Source: Parachlamydiales bacterium
GTDB lineage: Bacteria; Chlamydiota; Chlamydiia; Chlamydiales; Rhabdochlamydiaceae
Direction of reading: 5' to 3'
NCBI GenBank assembly: GCA_023265455.1
Contig: JAHFTQ010000011.1
Coordinates: forward strand, 1 to 64,000
DNA length: 64,000 nucleotides
A model generated the notes under the pieces. It saw only the letters and a list, made by a program, of their open reading frames with translations. It was not told where the DNA came from and made no database searches. Below are positions 42,753 to 50,377 of this stretch, piece after piece; the stretch's first letter is position 1, and each line of letters begins with the position of its first letter. The translations under genes were made by a program, and so were the position numbers.

Positions 42753-43181
42753 TCACTGTGAAAAGGGTCTGCTTCCGATTTTCTCAAAAAAACGAAGTAG
42801 GTATCCATCTGGATCTTGTACCAAAAACTGCTTATGGCCAATTTCTTTATCATTTACACGATACCATTTCTCTTCGAGATCAAAAAAAATCGGATACTTT
42901 GCTTTCTTGAAATTTTGATAGAGATGCTGAACGTCTTGCACTTCGATCTGCAAGTGCATACCCCGACCAAATGGCCTTTCCATTTGCCCAACTAGCCAGG
43001 AACGACTTTTATTGGTAAACCCTTCAATCATTAAACGGGCATCATTTGCTTCTAACATAGCAAAATTTTCTTCTAACCTATCATAGATGATTTTAAATCC
43101 CGCCAATCTCGTATAAAAGTCTAAGCTTTTATCATAATCAAGTACTTTAAGCTCGGGTATAAGACTTGGGTTCTTCATCAT
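42753..43181 (-). CDS. VOC/glyoxalase-fold protein, bleomycin-resistance-like
   Basis: The 142-residue protein shows two beta-alpha-beta-beta-beta modules: VLDYDKSLDFYTRLAGFKIIYDR in the first, and MHLQIEVQDVQHLYQNFK with FLVQDPDGYLLRFFEKIG in the second. This matches the BRP/Ble-like part of the vicinal-oxygen-chelate family, whose dimers sequester drugs or catalyse metal-dependent reactions. It is the only gene in a 561-bp unit bounded by tmRNA-tail copies 4 and 5. The exact ligand is not predictable. Confidence 0.87.
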   Translation of the reverse strand: MMKNPSLIPELKVLDYDKSLDFYTRLAGFKIIYDRLEENFAMLEANDARLMIEGFTNKSRSWLVGQMERPFGRGMHLQIEVQDVQHLYQNFKKAKYPIFFDLEEKWYRVNDKEIGHKQFLVQDPDGYLLRFFEKIGSRPFSQ

Positions 43182-43250
43182 ACTGCCAACAATTATAGAT
43201 AGGGTGAGACAACCTCTGATGTTGGAGGGAATATTGAATTTTTTCCACGG

Positions 43251-43281
43251 AAAAGTTTCTGAATACGTCTCTCCACCTCCA
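43251..43281 (+). repeat. tmRNA 3'-tail remnant (att-like copy 5)
   Basis: AGTTTCTGAATACGTCTCTC followed by CACCTCCA. The next bases, ACTCAATATGTCGGG, still align with the ssrA downstream sequence AGCTCAATAGGCCGGG, so the copy includes the terminator. Confidence 0.8.
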
Positions 43282-43290
43282 ACTCAATAT

Positions 43291-43318
43291 GTCGGGATAA
43301 CTTCCCGGCCTTTTTTTT
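43291..43318 (+). terminator. Terminator beside tmRNA-tail copy 5
   Basis: GTCGGGA / TTCCCGGC hairpin followed by T8, clearly derived from the ssrA terminator at 34983. Confidence 0.85.
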
Positions 43319-43324
43319 AACTAT

Positions 43325-43660
43325 TTAATGACGCGAATCGAATTCAAATAGCAAATGAGCTGGATCTGGAAATTTTTCGTAGCATAGGCTCAGTTGCTCG
43401 CCGAACCAACGATCAAATGGATGGGTAGAGGAAGACCACCCTTTCAAACGCTCTAAAGCATCATCTTCCGCTTCATGAACAATCATCACGTAGTCTCTGC
43501 CCGCAATTTTTTCATGCCAAACTTTAGCTGTTTTTAACCCATAGCGCTTTAAAAGGGCTTTGTATTCTTGTTTTCGGGGGCCAGTAATCTCCGCAGCAAA
43601 AGTCTCATAAGCACCCAGCATACCGGACTTCAGGAAAGTTCCGAACAATAAAGCTTTCAT
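43325..43660 (-). CDS. Small alpha/beta protein (possible dimeric ferredoxin-like barrel)
   Basis: A 111-residue protein: KALLFGTFLKSGMLGAYETF, a helix with GPRKQEYKALLKRYGLK, then DYVMIVHEAEDDALERLKGW. The beta-alpha-beta arrangement and aromatic content resemble small dimeric alpha/beta-barrel proteins (NIPSNAP/ABM type), but I cannot name the family. It is alone in a 487-bp unit between tmRNA-tail copies 5 and 6 and, like the VOC gene, is oriented against ssrA. Confidence 0.7.
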   Translation of the reverse strand: MKALLFGTFLKSGMLGAYETFAAEITGPRKQEYKALLKRYGLKTAKVWHEKIAGRDYVMIVHEAEDDALERLKGWSSSTHPFDRWFGEQLSLCYEKFPDPAHLLFEFDSRH

Positions 43661-43738
43661 AATTGATTCCTTTAACGTGGATATAATATCACATGTTGCT
43701 GGCTGTCAATCGAAGAAATAAACACACCGTTCGAATAT

Positions 43739-43768
43739 CGAAAGTTCTGAATGCGCCTCTCCACCTCA
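43739..43768 (+). repeat. tmRNA 3'-tail remnant (att-like copy 6)
   Basis: AAAGTTCTGAATGCGCCTCT followed by CCACCTCA. The downstream hairpin is nearly identical to that of the truncated tmRNA copy at 37922. Confidence 0.78.
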
Positions 43769-43800
43769 AAAAGGCTTCGGAATCAAATCCGAAGCCTTTT
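43768..43800 (+). terminator. Terminator beside tmRNA-tail copy 6
   Basis: AAAAAGGCTTCGGA / TCCGAAGCCTTTT hairpin followed by GTTTTT; differs from 37922-37954 by about two loop bases. Confidence 0.85.
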
Positions 43801-43922
43801 GTTTTTAATGTGTGGCTCATAGAGAAATTCTGTCACACTAGAGGGAAGATGCTGTGCCTTTTCAGAACCCCATTTGCAATTTTACTCCACATTGCGTAAA
43901 GCAATCTGAAAGGAGAGAACAT

Positions 43923-44471
43923 ATGTTCAAATCTATTCCCTTGCCAAAAGACAGCGAGCTTCCTGAATCTATTCAAAAAACGTTGCGTGCTCTTCCAGCG
44001 CTGAACGTTTTCCGTATGCTTGGCAATATCCCTCAGAGCTTTCACCCTTATGTTCAGCTGGCAAAATCACTTCTCGGTGAGGGAAAATTCCCTCCACGAC
44101 TTCGCCAGATCGCGATTTTGCGACAAGCTCATCTACTCCAATCGCCTTATGAGTGGCATCAACATGTGTTTCTATCCCGTGCAAACGGAGTGAAGGATGC
44201 TGAAATGGAGGTAATCAAAAAAGAAAATCCAGTCAAAAGCCTGGGAGCTGAGGAGAATTTTATGTGCCATGTCTCAGATGAAATCACCCTACATGCCAAA
44301 TTGACGGATGAGACGTTTCAAGAACTATTCAAACGGTATTCGGTTTCTCTAGGATCGGAATTGATTCTTTGCTTGAGCTATGTCAATATGCTTGGGCGCT
44401 TCATCAATTGCACTCGTGTTCAAATCGAAGAGACAAACCCGCTAGAAGGGCGCTCATCACCTACTGACTAA
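43923..44471 (+). CDS. Carboxymuconolactone decarboxylase family protein without CxxC
   Basis: The frame opens at 43854, but the ATG at 43923 has AAGGAGAG in front of it and gives 182 residues. LRALPALNVFRMLGNIPQSFHPYVQLAKSLL and PRLRQIAILRQAHLLQSPYEWHQHVFLS are characteristic of the CMD/AhpD-like helical fold. The CxxC of AhpD-type peroxidases is absent, so it is closer to decarboxylase- or hydrolase-like members; the histidines of EWHQHV are kept. The substrate is unknown. It is the first plus-strand gene after cassette 2. Confidence 0.85.
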   Translation: MFKSIPLPKDSELPESIQKTLRALPALNVFRMLGNIPQSFHPYVQLAKSLLGEGKFPPRLRQIAILRQAHLLQSPYEWHQHVFLSRANGVKDAEMEVIKKENPVKSLGAEENFMCHVSDEITLHAKLTDETFQELFKRYSVSLGSELILCLSYVNMLGRFINCTRVQIEETNPLEGRSSPTD

Positions 44472-44517
44472 AAAGCAAACGATGCGCTCACTTTCCATTG
44501 GCTTTCTCCAAAAAAAA

Positions 44518-44538
44518 CCACGGATACGGAATCCGTGG
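44518..44538. repeat. Orphan hairpin, IS200/IS605-end-like
   Basis: CCACGGAT / ATCCGTGG stem with loop ACGGA, preceded by A8 and followed by TGGCCGCGCAGACG. The same type (CCACGGG / CCCGTGG) occurs at 46495. There is no transposase gene nearby. It may alternatively act as a structural terminator for the genes on either side. Confidence 0.45.
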
Positions 44539-44594
44539 TGGCCGCGCAGACGTACTACACGGGATGCTGTTGTAAGGAAAATGGAACAGATTTA

Positions 44595-45674
44595 CTAAAT
44601 AACCTCGAAAAGAGAAATGTCCTTAAGATCTGAGCAGCGGGGCTTTTCAGAGAGAACACCTGAAATGCGAACGTATTGATTTTTTTTATGGGCGTCGCAA
44701 GCAAGTGAATAAAATTCAGGCCCAAAAAGTGCTTTTGCTTTTGTCTGCTGCTCATCTACAAGAAGAATTAAAGTCGCTTCACCTTGCATACTTCCCTGCT
44801 CATCAGCCTCGCCATGCAAAGTCAGGACTTTACCGACAAATAAGTCGTGATTGACTTCTGTCTGCGGTTTTAATTTCTGCCCAATGCGCACGATCGAAGG
44901 GAAATAGCGATCATGGATTTCTATCTTGGCTGGAATATTTTTATTGATAGGAATTTCAGAAGACCATCTCATTTCGAAATCAAAATTAATAGGGATTTCA
45001 TCTGGTTTCATTTCAGCTAATCCAAGACAAAGATTTGCATTTAAATGAAACCCTGTGTTTTCTGTTAATGAATCCGAGCTTTCACTTAACTTGACTAATT
45101 GACCTAGGGATGTCATTAAATATTCTGCAACCTTCCTTGAAAAAGGAAGCTCTACATTCTCTGAATCATTTTCCAGTGGCAGTCGCACAGTTAAAATATA
45201 ACTTCCTGATTCTGAAGCCCCCGCATAGCATTTCCTCATCCACTGTTCAGCAGTAGCTGAGTATAACCTTTTAAAATAAGATTTTGGATCAAGGATCGAG
45301 CGAGCAGAAGCGAGCAAAACTTTGCGTACGCCTTCTTCTATAATTCCTTTATCAAGATACGAGATACAACCATTTCCAATGCGGTCTCCTCTGATTCTTA
45401 TTCTCAAAATATCCCATTTTTGAAGAAACACTTCCTCTATGATATTTTTTTCAGAGATGTTTTCGCGTTTAGCTAAAAATTGAATAGCCTCTAGGATTCT
45501 TTGGTGGTAATCTGCATAGGTCCGATCTCTCGGAAGGATAATCTCTTCTTCTTGATTGACGAATAATTTGCGTAAGACAGCAATATCAGGCTCTGATTCC
45601 ATAAGTATCCAGTCCCGATTCTTTAGATAATCGATTAATGGCTCAGAAAAAAGCTCATTCTCAGCATGATACAT
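44595..45674 (-). CDS. Hypothetical protein, possibly island-borne
   Basis: The frame opens at a TTG (45710), but the ATG at 45674 (MYHAENELFSEPLIDYLK) looks like the natural start, giving 359 residues. It contains EEIILPRDRTYADYHQRILEAIQFLAKREN near the N-terminus and a C-terminal beta-rich domain with VRIGQKLKPQTEVNHDLFVGKVLTLHGE that looks like an OB-like or SH3-like barrel. I do not recognise the family. The N-terminal segment resembles uncharacterised proteins of mobile islands. Its start overlaps the end of the broken PhzF gene. Confidence 0.65.
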   Translation of the reverse strand: MYHAENELFSEPLIDYLKNRDWILMESEPDIAVLRKLFVNQEEEIILPRDRTYADYHQRILEAIQFLAKRENISEKNIIEEVFLQKWDILRIRIRGDRIGNGCISYLDKGIIEEGVRKVLLASARSILDPKSYFKRLYSATAEQWMRKCYAGASESGSYILTVRLPLENDSENVELPFSRKVAEYLMTSLGQLVKLSESSDSLTENTGFHLNANLCLGLAEMKPDEIPINFDFEMRWSSEIPINKNIPAKIEIHDRYFPSIVRIGQKLKPQTEVNHDLFVGKVLTLHGEADEQGSMQGEATLILLVDEQQTKAKALFGPEFYSLACDAHKKNQYVRISGVLSEKPRCSDLKDISLFEVI

Positions 45675-46299
45675 AAGCACAAATGGTTGCATCAACGCTA
45701 TCCATGTCAATACTGGTTCGCTCCAATGAATAGCCCAAACGAGTAACTAGGGCATGAAGATAAAGGTATGCCTTATCGTAATGCATTTCCTTTAATTTAG
45801 TACGGTCCTTGAGGCTTAAAACCAGATGCTTAGCTCCGCCATAGATGATCGCTGGTGGTATCCTTGCATCCAAGTTTTCAGGGTGATACCCAAAGAGAGT
45901 AAGCGCATCATTCAGCAGAGCCTGACTCACAGATTCGCTGCGTGTCGGCGGCGATTGAAACGCCGCAACATATAGGGAGCCCCGTTTTTTCCCTTCTACA
46001 GTAATTTGTCCAGCATTCGATACGAGGGTAAATAGACCATCACCATGAACCTGAGCCAATGCTACTCCCAGCGCTATAGTTGCATGACCGCAAAATGGCA
46101 CTTCAGATTCAGGTGAAAAGTAGCGTACCCGCCACTTGCCGTCAGCTGGAACGGCAAATACCGTCTCTGAGAATCCGATCTCAGCAGCTGTCATTTGCAT
46201 GGTTCTTTCATCGGGCAGCTCAGCCCCTATCCAGACCCCTGCTGGATTTCCACCTTGCTCACCATCTGAAAAAGCAGCGATTTTAAGTATGCCTAACAT
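45661..46299 (-). pseudogene. PhzF-like isomerase/epimerase, C-terminally truncated
   Basis: The first 175 residues are a clear PhzF-family N-terminal domain: GGNPAGVWIG, catalytic Glu45 in EIGFSETVFAV, and YFSPESEVPFCGHATIALG. After HLVLSLKDRTKLKEMHYDKA the similarity stops and about 38 unrelated residues follow to a stop at 45661. Intact PhzF proteins have 260-300 residues and a second domain with a GSA motif, which is missing. The break adjoins the start of the next minus-strand gene, so a rearrangement probably removed the 3' half. Confidence 0.8.
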
Positions 46300-46332
46300 T
46301 ATGTGTTTTTAAGCGTATATTTTCTATTTATC

Positions 46333-46621
46333 ATTGTCCAGAAGGGATTTGACTAAAATCTGCGCCAGCCATTTTTCGTACTCATCCGATGTCCACCCTC
46401 TTTCGATAGATAAAGATCGATCGTATCTTTACAAAAAATCCTATAACCAACTACGATGACGACATCATCCCGCATGGGGATACTCATGCGAAAGCCACGG
46501 GCCATAAACCCGTGGTCTGTTTTTTTGTACGCCTGCGTCTTATTCAATTGTCCAGAAGGGATTTGACTAAAATCTGCGCCAGCCATTTTTCGTACTCATC
46601 TGATGTCCATCCTCTTTCGAT
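46333..46621. repeat. 75-bp direct repeat (46333-46407 and 46547-46621) around a hairpin segment
   Basis: The two copies are 214 bp apart and differ at two positions. They hold the end of the TetR remnant. The 139 bp between them contain a CGCATG / CATGCG inverted repeat (46471-46490) and an IS200/IS605-type hairpin CCACGGG / CCCGTGG (46495-46515) followed by T8. This suggests a duplication or insertion event mediated by a small palindromic element. Confidence 0.8.
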
Positions 46622-46756
46622 GACCAACATTCGGTACATATCGCGACCCGTTAATGTCCAGAGGATATCGCGCGCTTTTTGTAGAGTCAATCCTTTTGCA
46701 AGAATCTTCTCTTTCATCATCTTTTTGACATATTCTCCCTGCCTTTCATAGCGCCG
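46544..46756 (-). pseudogene. TetR-family regulator remnant (C-terminal part)
   Basis: The minus-strand frame RRYERQGEYVKKMMKEKILAK... continues with LTLQKARDILWTLTGRDMYRMLVIERGW and ends SDEYEKWLAQILVKSLLDN. The segment 'ARDILWTLT...YRMLVIERGW' is a hallmark of TetR ligand-binding domain C-termini. An in-frame stop precedes it and no helix-turn-helix lies upstream, so only the last third survives. The final 25 codons are duplicated at 46333-46407. Confidence 0.75.
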
Positions 46757-46876
46757 CGCTACTCAGTTTTCGAGATGGGCTAATTGTCAAAAGCGAGCTG
46801 TTTTTCGATGGCAGTCGTTTTATACAGAGATGAGAAAAATCGGGTTAAGGTATACCCTGATAAAAAGAGGCCTTCA

Positions 46877-47287
46877 ATGAATTACGAAGAGATTTCTAAA
46901 GAAACCATTAATTTTTTATACCAAAGCCACGCGAGTTTAAAGGCGTCCCCTTTGAATGCGGGTATCCGCATTTTGGTGGAACTTCGTGTTTCGCAAATTA
47001 ATGGCTGTCCTTACTGCTGTCGGCTTCATTCCGAGGAAGCACGAAAATTGGGCATTTCGCAAGAAAAACTCGACCTACTTCCTGCCTGGCGCCATTCAAC
47101 ATCGTTTACTTCTGAGGAAAAAACTGTCTTCCAGTGGGCAGAAGCCATCACCCACTTAGACCAAGATTTAAGCCCTATCAAGCAACAGCTCAGTCAAATC
47201 TACTCGGAACGGCAAATTGTCGATTTGACGATCTGCATCGGAATGATGAATACCTTCAACCGTTTGGAAATCAGTCTACGGGACTGA
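46877..47287 (+). CDS. AhpD-like carboxymuconolactone decarboxylase family protein
   Basis: The frame opens at 46784, but the ATG at 46877 with AGAGG upstream starts the conserved protein (MNYEEISKETINFLYQ), giving 136 residues. It has the peroxidase-type motif NGCPYCCRLHSEEARKLG with Cys44, Cys47 and His51, as in AhpD-like alkylhydroperoxidases that use the CxxC pair for reduction. The middle (RHSTSFTSEEKTVFQWAEAITHL) is typical of YnjA/CMD-like proteins. It is the last intact cargo gene of the island. Confidence 0.88.
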   Translation: MNYEEISKETINFLYQSHASLKASPLNAGIRILVELRVSQINGCPYCCRLHSEEARKLGISQEKLDLLPAWRHSTSFTSEEKTVFQWAEAITHLDQDLSPIKQQLSQIYSERQIVDLTICIGMMNTFNRLEISLRD

Positions 47288-47429
47288 TAAGCCGTAAACG
47301 ACTCATCACATCAGAAAATGAAACAATTGAGTCAATTCACGAAGAGAATTGTTTCAATTGTCTCATATTGACTCACGGCGAAACAATTCTTATCGCTGAC
47401 AATCAATTGCTTATGAAAATTAAGACAAT

Positions 47430-47515
47430 TAAGGGGACCATTCTTTGAGCACTGATTGAGCTTGTTTTAATGCGTCACCGAGTTTTTCTTTCAGCTTTTG
47501 CAAGTCTAATGCTCT
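47430..47515 (-). pseudogene. 3' gene fragment ending at a tmRNA-tail remnant
   Basis: The minus-strand frame RALDLQKLKEKLGDALKQ, ending AQSVLKEWSP-stop, is a plausible helical C-terminus, but it is cut on its 5' side exactly where tmRNA-tail copy 7 begins and a stop codon follows there. It probably belonged to a gene truncated by integration. The stretch 47288-47429 contains repeated ACAATT-type words but no convincing gene. Confidence 0.45.
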
Positions 47516-47524
47516 CTACCTACA
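47506..47524 (+). repeat. tmRNA 3'-tail remnant (att-like copy 7, most decayed)
   Basis: TAATGCTCTCTACCTACA aligns with GAATGCATCTCTCCACCTCC of the other copies with several changes, and the following ATTCAATAGGCTCAGG aligns with AGCTCAATAGGCCGGG behind ssrA. Confidence 0.65.
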
Positions 47525-47528
47525 ATTC

Positions 47529-47560
47529 AATAGGCTCAGGAATTCTCCAGGCCTTATTTT
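47529..47560 (+). terminator. Terminator-like hairpin beside tmRNA-tail copy 7
   Basis: AGGCTCAGGAATT / CTCCAGGCCTT with a TTATTTT tract, a decayed relative of the ssrA terminator. Confidence 0.55.
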
Positions 47561-47587
47561 ATTGAAAAAACCGGGTGCAAAACACCC

Positions 47588-47612
47588 AACTATTCGGAAA
47601 TTCCGAATAGTT
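47588..47612. repeat. Perfect inverted repeat
   Basis: AACTATTCGG / CCGAATAGTT, 10-base arms with loop AAATT. It is in the leader region before the gene at 47782 and could be an operator or a weak hairpin. The bases 47613-47781 hold only the upstream region of that gene. Confidence 0.5.
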
Positions 47613-47781
47613 CAACGGAGAACCAAGCATCTCTATTTTTTTCAAAAAGAGCTCATCTACAAGGTTTCTCTGGTCCGCCACCAAATTGCTTAAATATTTT
47701 TTTAAGCAAGCGTGCGCGTGCCCAATTTCGCCTTGGATTTTGGCCTATAATATGGCAGAATAGGTTCATGGTTGAGGATGC

Positions 47782-48777
47782 ATGAGCCAACAAGTTGAAA
47801 TTCCTAAGGAGCTTAAACGCTGGAATTGGGGGGCATTTTTGCTCTGCCCTATCTGGTGCATACGGCATGGCATTTGGCAAGGATGGCTGCTTTTAATTCC
47901 TCTCTTTGGCCCCTTCGTCCCCTTTTGGCTGGGCTTAAAAGGGAATCAAAAAGCTTGGCTTAGGAATCGTGATGAACCTGTTGAGGTTTTTCTAAAGCGC
48001 CAAAAACATTGGGGCGTTGCAGGACTCATTTTTTTGATAGCTAACCTAGTCATTTGTTGGGGATTCTTTTTGTACGTTCTCAATTGCTCAAGTGACATAA
48101 AAATGGGCTTAGAAACTGCGAACTCTAACCAACGGTTGATTGAATATTTTGGAAAACCGATTCGCAAATCTTCGTTTTTTGAGGGGTCTTACACTTCCAG
48201 TGATAGTCTAAACACTTCAATCCGCTCTCTAGCTTTTAATGCAATAGGCTCTAAAAATGAGGGCAAACTCCATTTTCAATGGGAAAAAAGAGGTGAAGAT
48301 TGGGTTGCCACTGAAGTTGCCTTCGTAGATTCTGAAGGAAAGACCCACCAACTTGTTGACTCGCTAACCCTTGAAGGCTCCTTTTTCTCAAGAGAGCCTT
48401 ATGAAAGAGGCGTGCTGGAAGAGGCACTAACCCATATGATTCAAGAAAGAGAAGGCTATGTCATTTTGTCACGATCAAAAAAACACAACGACTTCATACA
48501 AACTGCTATCGAAATCCTAGATAATGGCACTATGGCTTTTGCTATAGTTTTTAGTGATGGGTACACCAAGTGGAACAAAAAACTTTATCAATCTAAGGAC
48601 CTCCACACTAAAGACGAAATCATCAAACTTTTTACACTTTATGCAAGTGGAAATGATGCCCATATTAACTTAATCGAATGGAATAAGTTAACCTCCATCG
48701 AACCTGATGGAGAACATTCAGCTTTCTTTACATTCGACGAACCCCTTCAAAATCCCATATTTAGAATAGTGAGATAG
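47782..48777 (+). CDS. Membrane protein with DUF2628-like start and Coa1-like domain
   Basis: The 331-residue protein has an N-terminal cytosolic segment KRWNWGAFLLCPIWCIRHG and membrane segments (about 18-50 and 78-99), followed by a soluble region whose first part (about 105-185, SSDIKMGLETANSNQRLIEYFGKPI ... EGKLHFQWEKRGEDWVATEVAF) resembles the cytochrome-oxidase assembly protein 1 (Coa1) fold. The C-terminal 140 residues are alpha/beta with no recognised family. It is followed four bases later by a HAD phosphatase gene, so they are probably co-transcribed. Confidence 0.7.
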   Translation: MSQQVEIPKELKRWNWGAFLLCPIWCIRHGIWQGWLLLIPLFGPFVPFWLGLKGNQKAWLRNRDEPVEVFLKRQKHWGVAGLIFLIANLVICWGFFLYVLNCSSDIKMGLETANSNQRLIEYFGKPIRKSSFFEGSYTSSDSLNTSIRSLAFNAIGSKNEGKLHFQWEKRGEDWVATEVAFVDSEGKTHQLVDSLTLEGSFFSREPYERGVLEEALTHMIQEREGYVILSRSKKHNDFIQTAIEILDNGTMAFAIVFSDGYTKWNKKLYQSKDLHTKDEIIKLFTLYASGNDAHINLIEWNKLTSIEPDGEHSAFFTFDEPLQNPIFRIVR

Positions 48778-48781
48778 GTTC

Positions 48782-49531
48782 ATGTATAAATTAACAATCG
48801 CTACTGATTTAGATGGAACTTTTTTAGAAGGGAACGGTCAGACCAAAAATTTCTTCTATAACAAGTTACTCCATTTACGTGAGGAGGTGTTGTTGATTTA
48901 TGTCACTGGTAGACCCATTGACACGGTCAAGCAGTTTTGCTTAAAGGGTTACCTACCCAAACCCCACTTTGTCATAGGCGATCATGGAACACATATTGTC
49001 GACGGAGAAAGTTTTTATCCTGTTGAATCTTTGCAAAATCCGATCATTCAAAAATGGAACAATGGCAACAGCCTATTGAAAGAGCTGTTGCGAGATGAGA
49101 TGGGCATTCAATTACAGCCTATAGACCCCCCTTATCGCGTTGCCTATTATTACGATTCTGATCTATTGAAGACCCCAACTTTGGAAAAAATTATTAATGC
49201 CGGATTCGATTTTGTCCAATCCTGTGACATGTATTTGGATATCCTGCCTAAAGGTGTTAGCAAAGGTTCAAGCCTCTTAAACTTGATCAAACACTTAAAT
49301 GTTAATCCTGAGATTGTGATAACTAGCGGAGATTCCTTGAACGACTTGTCTTTATTTCAAACAGGATTAAAAAGCACTGCGGTTTCTAATTCTGAACCCA
49401 AACTTCTGGAAGAAATCAAAAAACTAAACAACGTCTATTTAAGCGCATTTCCAGGATTATTAGGAGTCATCGACGGAATCCAGTTTTACGAAAAATTTCA
49501 ACTGTTTCAAGAGCCTGCCGCTCAATTTTGA
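48782..49531 (+). CDS. HAD-superfamily (IIB) phosphatase, sucrose-phosphatase/Cof-like
   Basis: The 249-residue protein starts with the HAD motif I TDLDGTFLEG (Asp9 nucleophile, Asp11), has motif II VTGRP, and motifs III/IV PKGVSKGSSLL and TSGDSLNDLSLF (the double Asp binds magnesium). The cap is type IIB, as in Cof-like and sucrose-phosphate phosphatases, which dephosphorylate sugar phosphates. The specific substrate is unknown. The gene follows the Coa1-like membrane protein by four bases. Confidence 0.88.
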   Translation: MYKLTIATDLDGTFLEGNGQTKNFFYNKLLHLREEVLLIYVTGRPIDTVKQFCLKGYLPKPHFVIGDHGTHIVDGESFYPVESLQNPIIQKWNNGNSLLKELLRDEMGIQLQPIDPPYRVAYYYDSDLLKTPTLEKIINAGFDFVQSCDMYLDILPKGVSKGSSLLNLIKHLNVNPEIVITSGDSLNDLSLFQTGLKSTAVSNSEPKLLEEIKKLNNVYLSAFPGLLGVIDGIQFYEKFQLFQEPAAQF

Positions 49532-49560
49532 TTTTTCCTGTTCGATTCAAAAAGCCGGGA

Positions 49561-49962
49561 TCAATTTCCGATCTTTCTTACTTTTGACTCTACAACAGCA
49601 CTCAAAGGAATTGACCCATTGTACAAATGGTAATACTTGTTCGTTCCACCAGGATTGGCTTCTAAGACCAATTTTCCCTGCAGCTTCCTCGTATCAATTT
49701 TTAATACAATATATTCAGGGACGCCTGCCCAATATTTTTCAATGATTTTATCCAGTTGGTCATCTGTGGAAAAATGAATGAAATCAGCATCGGCGCTTGA
49801 CAAATGGACAGTTTTGCAACTCTTTGCCCAATCGTCCATGGACAACACTTTATACAAATAAGGCGGTCTCTCCAATGCCTCCTCCATCTTAACAACTCCT
49901 AATGATGGACTTGGGCAGTGGTAAACATACTCCAGGTGAACAGGCGGTTTTAATAAATCCAT
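49561..49962 (-). CDS. DUF952 family protein
   Basis: The conserved part starts at MEEALERPPYLYKVLSMDDWAKS and continues with FIHFSTDDQLDKIIEKYW and PGGTNKYYHLYNGSIPLSAVVE, the pattern of DUF952 proteins (PF06108). The true start may be the internal ATG at 49887 and not the one at 49962, because the first 25 residues (MDLLKPPVHLEYVYHCPS) are not typical. DUF952 has no settled function. The gap 49963-50116 contains no gene I can support. Confidence 0.75.
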   Translation of the reverse strand: MDLLKPPVHLEYVYHCPSPSLGVVKMEEALERPPYLYKVLSMDDWAKSCKTVHLSSADADFIHFSTDDQLDKIIEKYWAGVPEYIVLKIDTRKLQGKLVLEANPGGTNKYYHLYNGSIPLSAVVESKVRKIGN

Positions 49963-50116
49963 ATTTTTTACCTATATGTACACGCTTATACCAAATATGC
50001 TTTTTTATAAAAATCGCATACTCAGTAAGATGTCCCGGTATGGGTTGTCTCTCCCGAAGATTAATCATTTCAAAGCTGTCTACTGAACCTCGAGCAACTG
50101 TATTCAAAGGCCACGA

Positions 50117-50377
50117 ATGCGTGATACCTCTCCTGAAATGGAAGAAAAAATGTACGAACTGATCCGAAAAAAAACGCCAGAAGAGCGGATCAAGATGGGA
50201 TTTTCTATGCTCGCGGCTTCAAAACTCTTGGTCACCCAAGCCATCTTGAGGGATAATCCGCATATTTCTCCAGCGGGTCTTCGCAAAGAGATCTTCCTGA
50301 AATTCTATGGAAACGACTTTTCTCCAGAGGAGCGGGAAAAAATTCTTCGGTATTTGGAAAAACATACGAGGCCTTAG
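50117..50377 (+). CDS. Small conserved helical protein
   Basis: The 86-residue protein reads MRDTSPEMEEKMYELIRKKT and then PEERIKMGFSMLAASKLLV and GLRKEIFLKFYGNDFSPEEREKIL. This pattern (an 'ERxxMGxSM' helix and 'FLRFYGxDFSxEE' end) is shared by many small bacterial proteins, often beside nucleotidyltransferase or toxin-antitoxin genes. I know of no established function. The stop overlaps the convergent beta-helix gene by four bases. No partner gene is visible here, which makes it an orphan. Confidence 0.7.
   Translation: MRDTSPEMEEKMYELIRKKTPEERIKMGFSMLAASKLLVTQAILRDNPHISPAGLRKEIFLKFYGNDFSPEEREKILRYLEKHTRP

Noticed and set aside
39813..43768. The CTCTCCACCTCCA copies as ordinary tRNA genes
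   Set aside because: Only the last 14-30 bases are present, with no D arm or anticodon arm upstream; they are tails, not tRNAs.
47288..47448. Plus-strand continuation frame ending ...TIKGTIL with repeated ACAATT words
   Set aside because: It is an out-of-frame tail of the AhpD region with no start, no ribosome-binding site and an opposing, more protein-like fragment at its end.
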